Source: Chryseobacterium sp. 7 (GTDB lineage: Bacteria; Bacteroidota; Bacteroidia; Flavobacteriales; Weeksellaceae). Taken from it: a DNA stretch of 64,000 nucleotides. Under the pieces are notes generated by a model, which saw only the letters and a program-made list of their open reading frames with translations, searched no databases and was not told where the DNA came from. The DNA lies in contig NZ_RCCA01000001.1 in assembly GCF_003663845.1 (NCBI RefSeq), forward strand, positions 3,224,001 to 3,288,000, read 5' to 3'. Below are positions 27,469-34,085 of the stretch, piece after piece (position 1 is the stretch's first letter; each line of letters starts with the position of its first letter). The position numbers were made by a program, and so were the translations under genes.

Positions 27469-29259
27469 ATGAAAAAAATCATCTTATTTTCTGTATTTGC
27501 AGGCCTTGCACATGCTCAGGCTCCTGCCGGATACTACAATTCTGCCAACGGGCTAAGTGGTGCAGCACTGAAAACTGCATTAAGCACTATCATCACCAAC
27601 GGACATCAGGATAAGGGTTACAACGGTTTGTGGACAGGCTATAAAACAACGGATATTGATAAGGATTATGAAAATGACGGTTCCATCCTTGATATCTATT
27701 CTGAAAAACCTAATGGTACTGATCCTTACAAATATACTCCGGGGACTAACCAGTGTGGTACGTATTCTACGGAAGGGAATTGCTATAACAGAGAACACGT
27801 TGTTCCTCAAAGCCTTTTCAGTGAGGCTTCTCCAATGGTTGCAGATATTCATTTTATCAGAGCTACGGACGGAAAAGTAAACGGAATGAGAAGCAATTAT
27901 CCTTATGGAAAGGTTGGAAGCGCTTCTTTTACTTCAATGAACGGATCAAAGCTTGGAACTTCTGCTTCTTCAGGATATTCTGGGACGGTTTTTGAGCCGA
28001 TTGATGAGTTTAAAGGGGATGTTGCCCGTATGATTTTCTATTTTGTAACGCGCTATCAAAGCAAGCTTTCTTCTTTTTCTTCAGGAAATATGTTGGGAAG
28101 TTCTACCTTCCCTGGATTGCAGACATGGGAACTGAATGTTCTTCTGGCCTGGCACAATCAGGATCCGGTTTCTCAGGCTGAGATTAAGAGAAATAATGCG
28201 TCTTATGCTTATCAGGGAAACAGAAATCCGTTTATTGACAATCCTAATTATGTGAATCAAATCTGGGGTTCCCAACAGCCGGCAAGCGATACTCAGGCTC
28301 CAACTGCAGTAACAGGCCTGAATGTTTCAGGAAAAACTTCCAGCAGCATTTCTCTTGCATGGACTGCTTCTACAGATAATGTAGGCGTTACAGCGTACAA
28401 TGTCTATATGAACGGTAGCCTGCAAACTACGGTTAGCTCAACTTCAGCAACCATTTCAGGTCTTACTCCTTCTACCGCTTACAGCTTTTATATTGTTGCA
28501 AAAGATGCGGCAGGAAATTCATCTTCGAATAGCTCTACTGTTTCCGGTACTACCAACTCGGGAACTACTACTCCGGCTACCAATTGTGTAAATGAAAATT
28601 TTGAAACGATTCCGGCTGCCAGCGCTTCTTATGCAAGCAGAACGTGGAGTAATAGCGGAATTTCATGGACGGCAACGGATGCAAGAACTGATCAGACTTT
28701 AAATAATAAAGCAATTACGGTAAGAAACGGTTCTTTAACTTCTGGCAGTTCTGCCAATGGTATCGGATCTTTGACGGTTACTACACAACTTAAATTTACA
28801 GGAAGTAATGACACTTTCGATGTAAAGGTAAACGGAACAAGCGTAGGAACAATTCCTTACAGCGCTTCAGCGGCAACTACCACCATCAATAATATCAATA
28901 TTTCCGGAAATGTAACGGTAAGTCTTGTGAATAATTCAACCAGCAACAGAGTAGCTATTGATGATCTTTCGTGGACATGCTATTCCGGTTCTTCAGCAAG
29001 AATGGCTCAAAGTATGGCTCCAGAAACAGCGTCTAACAGTTTTAAAATCTCTCCAAATCCTATTACGAATCAGGAGATTTTTGTGAAAGGAGATCTTCAG
29101 AAGATAAAGAAAGCTGAGATTTATAATCTTCAGGGGAAAACTCTTCAGACGATAGATCAGCCTTTCAGAAATGGCAATTCTATTAAAACAAGAAATCTGG
29201 GTCAGGGAGTGTATATTTTGAAACTGGATCAGGTGACGATGCAGTTTATAGTGAAATAA
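27469..29259 (+). CDS. Secreted endonuclease I-family nuclease with fibronectin III and T9SS sorting domain
   Basis: 596 residues from the ATG at 27469, which begins a proper signal peptide (MKKIILFSVFAGLAHAQ). Residues 30-270 match the endonuclease I / NucM family with the catalytic motif YNREHVVPQSLF (H110) and DIHFIRATDGKVNGMRSNYPYG. A fibronectin type III domain follows (about 283-362, APTAVTGLNVSG to DAAGNSSSNSS), then a beta-sandwich, then a C-terminal type IX sorting domain (KISPNPITNQ, AEIYNLQGKTL, LGQGVYILKL). It should be exported by Sec, then across the outer membrane by T9SS, and degrade extracellular DNA. Confidence 0.93.
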   Translation: MKKIILFSVFAGLAHAQAPAGYYNSANGLSGAALKTALSTIITNGHQDKGYNGLWTGYKTTDIDKDYENDGSILDIYSEKPNGTDPYKYTPGTNQCGTYSTEGNCYNREHVVPQSLFSEASPMVADIHFIRATDGKVNGMRSNYPYGKVGSASFTSMNGSKLGTSASSGYSGTVFEPIDEFKGDVARMIFYFVTRYQSKLSSFSSGNMLGSSTFPGLQTWELNVLLAWHNQDPVSQAEIKRNNASYAYQGNRNPFIDNPNYVNQIWGSQQPASDTQAPTAVTGLNVSGKTSSSISLAWTASTDNVGVTAYNVYMNGSLQTTVSSTSATISGLTPSTAYSFYIVAKDAAGNSSSNSSTVSGTTNSGTTTPATNCVNENFETIPAASASYASRTWSNSGISWTATDARTDQTLNNKAITVRNGSLTSGSSANGIGSLTVTTQLKFTGSNDTFDVKVNGTSVGTIPYSASAATTTINNINISGNVTVSLVNNSTSNRVAIDDLSWTCYSGSSARMAQSMAPETASNSFKISPNPITNQEIFVKGDLQKIKKAEIYNLQGKTLQTIDQPFRNGNSIKTRNLGQGVYILKLDQVTMQFIVK

Positions 29260-29282
29260 TTTGAACAATCATTTGATATAAA

Positions 29283-29316
29283 AAATGCCGGTCTTTTCAG
29301 ACTGGCATTTTTATTT
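29283..29316 (+). terminator. Terminator of the secreted nuclease gene
   Basis: Twelve-bp stem AAATGCCGGTCT/AGACTGGCATTT (one G-T wobble), TTTC loop, then a T-rich run. Confidence 0.85.
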
Positions 29317-29451
29317 TTTTGCAGATTAGTGGTTATTTTTTAACGCAAAGGTTTTTATTTTTCTAAAGTTTTATTTTAGGGAGCAAAGTGGAATCAGCAA
29401 GCTGATTGGATTAAGCGAATGTTTTGTTTTTTTGTTTGTTTTTATCGTAAT

Positions 29452-30162
29452 TCAACGAATTTTATCCAGATCGGGATATCCGGATCCTTTCAGAAGGTCT
29501 TTCCATTCTTTGTTTTTGAATACGAAGAGATTACAGCGGTATTCATCTGGTCTGTTATCTATTTTGGTTTCGCAGTAGTAATAGAGCATATTTTTGTTTC
29601 TCCAGATGGCTACTTCCTGTCTGAGTTTATTATGGGTCTGGATGATCTCATTATCTTTCACTTCTGATTCAAATCCTTCACGGATGGTATCAAAGCTAGG
29701 TTTTTGCAATGTTTTGTTCAGATTGTCCAGAAGTGCGGTTTTTTCTTCCTCTGTATAAATATCAAGCTGGTACATTCCCAATTCGTCTTCTTTTTCATTG
29801 GCAAGAGGACCTATTTCCTGATCTACTTTTCCGAAGTGTAAAATGACTTTATTGGTATTTTTATCATTTTTCCCTTCCAGATCTATTCCATTGAAGTGTA
29901 ATAATTCTTTGGATGAAAAGGCCAGTTTTTCATTTCCGATCAGGGTAACTTCATTGGTACGTACGGCTTCTTTTGCTGTAGCTCCGGCAGATTTTAAAAT
30001 TTCGTTGATATTTTCTCCTACCGTAATTTTAGCAAGATTAAAGGGTTCTGTCTGTGTACTCCCCTGTGTTTCAACAACAGATGCGGGCGCTTTATTTTTT
30101 TGATCACCGCATGAAACAAAAGTCAAACAGATTATTGGTAGTATATATTTCAATCTTTTCAT
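29452..30162 (-). CDS. Lipoprotein of unknown function at the end of the T6SS island
   Basis: 236 residues with a good lipobox (LTFVSC, C18). After a Thr/Gln-rich linker comes a mixed alpha/beta domain ending in RQEVAIWRNKNMLYYYCETKI and a basic C-terminus. Its layout (lipidated, about 200 residues, LxKTLxKP then an aromatic W..YYY strand) recalls the lipoproteins at 30269 and 33488. Position at the tail of the T6SS effector operon makes a periplasmic immunity role possible, but this is inference. No family recognised. Confidence 0.7.
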   Translation of the reverse strand: MKRLKYILPIICLTFVSCGDQKNKAPASVVETQGSTQTEPFNLAKITVGENINEILKSAGATAKEAVRTNEVTLIGNEKLAFSSKELLHFNGIDLEGKNDKNTNKVILHFGKVDQEIGPLANEKEDELGMYQLDIYTEEEKTALLDNLNKTLQKPSFDTIREGFESEVKDNEIIQTHNKLRQEVAIWRNKNMLYYYCETKIDNRPDEYRCNLFVFKNKEWKDLLKGSGYPDLDKIR

Positions 30163-30268
30163 AATGTTAGTGTTAGCATCAGGTTATCAATAATAGAACA
30201 GAAAAACAAGGATTCAAGTATACGGAAATGCTTTTTTATTTGTTTTGTTCTATTTTATCTCTGTTTAT

Positions 30269-30922
30269 TTAATTCATATACTTATACCATGGAGAGGCAG
30301 GAGGCGCAGGATATTTTAATCCAAAAACTGCGTTATTATGATAGGCATCTTTGGTTACAGAAATGTATTTATTTCTTATTATCCCATCATTTTCAATAGA
30401 GATACTTAATATAGAATAGCTTTTCCCGTCATCCCAAAAGAAAGAAGCAGGATATGTAAAGGAATTTTTATCATTTTGATCCCATGACACTTTTTCCGGA
30501 GAAAGTTTTTTAAGCTTTTCAAAAATAGGTTTTGCCAGTTGGGCATCTACAGTTGCTTTATCTGTAATAGAAGCAGTAGGATTTCCATTCTTTTTTACTA
30601 TTTTTTCTACAAATTCCAGCGAATATTTTTCGGCAGCATTGGTGTCTAGAGCTCCTACTTTTCCTTTGTATACTGTAATCCTTGTACCCATCGTATTATC
30701 TAATGGTATATTTCCGTAGGCTACTCCTTTGTTTTCATCAGCATAATATTGAATAATATCGGTTTTTGATTCATCTTTCAGAAATAAGTCTTTGTTTTCA
30801 AAATCATATTTTTCTGCATCATCGCCCAAGGAAACTGAAGACAGATCAAATGATTTATTTCCACAACAGATATTAATTAATACTGCAAAAATCAATACCA
30901 GCACTCTTGCTTTTTTCATCAT
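30269..30922 (-). CDS. Probable lipoprotein in the T6SS island
   Basis: 217 residues. N-terminal hydrophobic segment ending INICCGN gives a plausible but imperfect lipobox. The domain contains KKNGNPTASITDKATVD and later ASFFWDDGKSYSILSIS; the lipoprotein at 33488 has TYGNPEKRATDKTG followed by FWDASAKNKWLFLTQ, the same order of motifs, so the two are probably distant paralogues. It begins 19 bases after the restored end of the frameshifted membrane gene. Function unknown; immunity-type role is inference. Confidence 0.7.
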   Translation of the reverse strand: MMKKARVLVLIFAVLINICCGNKSFDLSSVSLGDDAEKYDFENKDLFLKDESKTDIIQYYADENKGVAYGNIPLDNTMGTRITVYKGKVGALDTNAAEKYSLEFVEKIVKKNGNPTASITDKATVDAQLAKPIFEKLKKLSPEKVSWDQNDKNSFTYPASFFWDDGKSYSILSISIENDGIIRNKYISVTKDAYHNNAVFGLKYPAPPASPWYKYMN

Positions 30923-30941
30923 GCTAAATGTTTTTTCAAAA

Positions 30942-31321
30942 TTACTGATTTTCTTTTTCTTTAATTAGTTTAGACCAATCGGTAAACATTTTGGTAATGG
31001 TATTGGCATTGATCAAACTGAAAAAGAACATTCCGGCAAAGACTGTAAGCCAGCAATAGGCTAGTTTTACTCCATTTTTATCGGTAATAAAAAAAGTATA
31101 AATAGGGTGAGTGCTCCTACTATAAATGTAAAGAGCAAAGTATACATCAATACATGAATGATATACATGTTGAATTTAAGCTTTCTGAAAATCCATCCTA
31201 TTACTGCCATCGGAATAAACAACAGAAGCGGCAGAAACATAGCTCCGAAAATGGTTACTTCCGGGTAATCCGCTATTTGATCTTCTAATCCGAAAAAGGT
31301 ATTAAAACTGAACTCCGTCAT
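30942..31321 (-). pseudogene. Small membrane protein gene, frameshifted at a T7 run
   Basis: The intact frame from ATG at 31321 stops at 31067 after 84 residues. Reading on in the next frame gives TDKNGVKLAYCWLTVFAG, a further membrane helix and ITKMFTDWSKLIKEKENQ, ending at 30942. The frames join at a run of seven T on the minus strand (about 31089-31095 on plus): one more T would restore a 126-residue protein with about four membrane helices. So this is a one-base loss in a homopolymer: a sequencing error, a real mutation or phase variation. It overlaps the end of lemA by 20 bases and is the third gene of the GIDE/LemA set. Confidence 0.7.
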
Positions 31322-31862
31322 ACTGTTTTTCTGCGTTTGTAATTTCCAGTAACGTTTTGTCTTTATAGCCTAACATTTTTGCCAGTATCACATTGGGAAA
31401 TTCATGAATTCCAATATTGTACAGGTTTACACTGTCATTGAAAAACTCTCTTCTGTCGGCTATTTTGTTCTCAAGATCAGAAATCCTTTTCTGCAATTCA
31501 AGGAAATTATTATTGGATTTGAGTTCCGGATAATTTTCTGAAACGGCAAAAAATGAGGAGAGTGCTTTTGAGGTTTCATTGGCAATCCCGGTTCTTTTAT
31601 CGGCATCAGTACTGTTATTGTAAAAAGTTCTGAGTTCTGTAAGGCGGGTAAGAAGCTTTTCTTCGTAGTTCATAAAGTGCCTGGCAACGGTAACAAGATT
31701 GGGGATCTCATCTGTACGCTGTTTCAGCACTACATCAATATTGCCATAGGCTTTATCAACATTAAATTTAAGCATGACCAGCTTGTTATAAAGATTGATC
31801 AAAAAGCTGATGATAACCACTCCCAGCAGAATAAGTAATATGATTGCGACCGTCTGATTCAT
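31302..31862 (-). CDS. lemA: LemA family protein
   Basis: 186 residues: one N-terminal membrane helix (about 7-25) then an all-helical domain with the family pattern YNKLVMLKFNVDKAYGNIDVVLKQRTDEIPNLV, and near the end DSVNLYNIGIHEFPNVILAKMLGY. LemA proteins are membrane-anchored helical-bundle proteins of unclear biochemical role. It overlaps the upstream GIDE-domain gene by one base and the downstream membrane gene by 20, so the three are translationally coupled. Confidence 0.92.
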   Translation of the reverse strand: MNQTVAIILLILLGVVIISFLINLYNKLVMLKFNVDKAYGNIDVVLKQRTDEIPNLVTVARHFMNYEEKLLTRLTELRTFYNNSTDADKRTGIANETSKALSSFFAVSENYPELKSNNNFLELQKRISDLENKIADRREFFNDSVNLYNIGIHEFPNVILAKMLGYKDKTLLEITNAEKQYDGVQF

Positions 31863-32644
31863 TATTGTGTAAGTATATAAATAATTATTAAAAGGATGAT
31901 GGAACAGGTAAACATAAATGACCTCAGCAATGGCTGGTATTTATTCCAAACTGTGATTCCTGATGAGGAAGTAATCCCAAGGACTTTATAATGTTCATCT
32001 TTTCTCATGAAAGGTATTCCGTTTCTGGAATCGGCATAGCCTACCAACAACATCTTCTGACCATCTTTTAGAAGGGTTTCTTTGTACCTTTTACCGCTAT
32101 GACTGCTTATATTGGTTTCTTCTAATAAAACCAGCTCTATTCCTTCCGGCTCTACTTCTATGGTTCCTGTATCATCTTTCATCTGAAAGATATTGCATTT
32201 TGTTTCCCGGTGAATGGTTCTGTAGCTTTCTTTACCGTCTGAATCCCTGTCAATATCCTCAATAGTATAATAATATCCTATGCAGGCTTCATTATTTACC
32301 GGTGAGAATAAAGGAGTTTTCATCACCAATGTTCCTTCAATTTCTGCCAGCCCTTTTGCTACAGAATGGATCTTCGAGGTGGGAAGTGATGACTGCAGGC
32401 GTAAAAAACGTTTGGCAGCATTCGGCTTCATTAATATGATAAAGATGAAGACAAAAAAAAGTAGAGGAAAAAAAACGATCGCTTTCTCTGCATAGCTGTC
32501 ATAGTTATTGGAGATTTCAGAAGCATATTCATGCAGCGGCATTTTATCTTTGAAAATAATCCACAGAATAAAATAAATAAAGCCTGCTGCTATTATTCCT
32601 AAAATACTATATGCGATGTATGATCTTTCCTTTTTAACTCCCAT
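31862..32644 (-). CDS. GIDE/BAM-domain membrane protein (LemA partner)
   Basis: 260 residues with two N-terminal membrane helices (about 10-30 and 54-72) and one at the C-terminus (about 240-258). The soluble region between (about 90-230) has the pattern of the GIDE domain, also called beside-a-membrane: VAKGLAEIEGTLV, PLFSPVNNEACIGYYYTIED, then NIFQMKDDTGTIEVEP and GQKMLLVGYAD. In eukaryotes this domain sits in the MULAN/GIDE E3 ligase; here there is no RING. Bacterial copies commonly neighbour lemA, as they do here. Confidence 0.75.
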   Translation of the reverse strand: MGVKKERSYIAYSILGIIAAGFIYFILWIIFKDKMPLHEYASEISNNYDSYAEKAIVFFPLLFFVFIFIILMKPNAAKRFLRLQSSLPTSKIHSVAKGLAEIEGTLVMKTPLFSPVNNEACIGYYYTIEDIDRDSDGKESYRTIHRETKCNIFQMKDDTGTIEVEPEGIELVLLEETNISSHSGKRYKETLLKDGQKMLLVGYADSRNGIPFMRKDEHYKVLGITSSSGITVWNKYQPLLRSFMFTCSIILLIIIYILTQ

Positions 32645-32713
32645 TTATTCTGTTATAAAAACTGGTGGAAATACCTAGAGCTTATTTCCAGTGTTTTTTT
32701 CTTTTAAAGATTG

Positions 32714-33484
32714 CTATATAATCTCAAACTCATCTTTCCCTTCGGGAATATAAAATGTTATGGGCAGAACTAATTCTTCCTCACTTTCCGGATTTTCCAG
32801 ACGTAATGCAGACATCATATCTGTACATTTTAGTGCGGCCAGCTTGCCGTATGCTGAATACTCTACCTGAATATCATCCGGAAGGCTCCGTGCTTTATAT
32901 CCATTCTGCATATCGGAAATAATACCCTGCATCCTGGCTTCTGCCTGACTTTTGCTAAGATACATGGCTAAAGCGTTATTATTTTCTCTTTTTTGATATT
33001 GATCATTGAACGAACTGTAATTGCCTCCATTGATCAGCTTTATAATTTCGTTATACTTTTTGATCAGTTTTTCTTTAACGTCAAACTTGACGTCTTTAAG
33101 ATTGATTCCTTTTTGCCATGCCTCCAGCTTATAAGGTACATCTGCCTCAAATGTACTTGCGTGTGCTATAAGAGGTATATTTTTATCCGGTTTCTTGGTA
33201 AAATATTCATCAAACTGTTTTACAAAAGCGTATTCTCCGGAGGCCATATCATAGAGATTCACTCTATATCTTATGTAAGAATCTTCGTGCAGCTCCTGAT
33301 GTCCATCCATAGGTAGTCCTTTCACTTCAATTGTTTGTTTACCTCCTTCCAGAATAAGATGATTGATGGGAAAATCTGATCTTGTCTGTCCCTCAATACT
33401 CAATGAAATTAATTCCACATCATTAATTCTGATCTGAAAAGAACACATTACCGCACTAAAATCTATTTCGTAATAAGGTTTCAT
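32714..33484 (-). CDS. Protein of unknown function in the T6SS island
   Basis: 256 residues, no signal peptide. The first 100 residues look like an all-beta domain (MKPYYEIDFSAVMCSFQIRINDVEL, EGGKQTIEVKGLP, YIRYRVNLYDMASGEYAF); the middle is helical and charged (VKEKLIKKYNEIIKLINGG, SKSQAEARMQGIISDMQ); the end is beta again (ELVLPITFYIPEGKDEFEII). It lies 3 bases after a lipoprotein gene and 69 bases before the GIDE gene. Possibly a cytoplasmic adaptor or immunity factor of this island; I do not recognise a family. Confidence 0.65.
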   Translation of the reverse strand: MKPYYEIDFSAVMCSFQIRINDVELISLSIEGQTRSDFPINHLILEGGKQTIEVKGLPMDGHQELHEDSYIRYRVNLYDMASGEYAFVKQFDEYFTKKPDKNIPLIAHASTFEADVPYKLEAWQKGINLKDVKFDVKEKLIKKYNEIIKLINGGNYSSFNDQYQKRENNNALAMYLSKSQAEARMQGIISDMQNGYKARSLPDDIQVEYSAYGKLAALKCTDMMSALRLENPESEEELVLPITFYIPEGKDEFEII

Positions 33485-33487
33485 CTT

Positions 33488-34075
33488 TTATTTTTTAGGA
33501 TAAGCAAGGGTAAAGCTGTCTAAGATAGAGAAAGTGCCGGCATCTGAAGAATTCTCCACTCTGGTCCCTTTTTTTACTACAATCAGTTTGGTATTGGTAT
33601 ATTTTGTATTGCTTTGGGTCAATTCCTGGGTTTGGGTTAAAAACAGCCATTTATTTTTAGCTGATGCATCCCAAAAATAAGCAACTCCTGTTTTATCCGT
33701 GGCTCTTTTTTCCGGATTACCGTATGTTTTAGTAAGATAATCGATCAGCTTTTTTCCTTCGTCTTCTTTAGCAAGATTCAGTATAAATCCCAGATATTGG
33801 TTGTTCTGATAAGAGTTTACAAATAGTGCCAGATTATTGTTGGAATAATCATACCCTTTAGGCACGGCGTATTCGGAAAATGATACTGTTCCCAGCTTAT
33901 AATTGCTAATATTAGCCTGTTTATAAGATAATAATCCGTAATTGGCTTCTGTCTCCTTTTCTCCTTTCATGCTGTTATCCGGCAGTTTTTCATCAAATTT
34001 AAAGGATTCCAAATCGGTCTGTCCATTGCAGGACACGATAGCCAAAAAGCTAAATAATAAGATAAGATTTTTCAT
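33488..34075 (-). CDS. Lipoprotein next to the 930-aa OmpA-domain protein
   Basis: 195 residues from the ATG at 34075 (an earlier ATG at 34093 overlaps the upstream gene). Clear lipoprotein signal MKNLILLFSFLAIVSC (C16). The mature domain has EEGKKLIDYL-type helices (EDEGKKLIDYLTKTYGNPEK) then strand-rich AYFWDASAKNKWLFLTQTQ and LIVVKKGTRVE. It starts 10 bases after the 930-aa gene, so it is the best positional candidate for that protein's immunity partner. Related in motif order to the lipoprotein at 30269. Confidence 0.72.
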   Translation of the reverse strand: MKNLILLFSFLAIVSCNGQTDLESFKFDEKLPDNSMKGEKETEANYGLLSYKQANISNYKLGTVSFSEYAVPKGYDYSNNNLALFVNSYQNNQYLGFILNLAKEDEGKKLIDYLTKTYGNPEKRATDKTGVAYFWDASAKNKWLFLTQTQELTQSNTKYTNTKLIVVKKGTRVENSSDAGTFSILDSFTLAYPKK

Positions 34076-34085
34076 TGTATGAATA

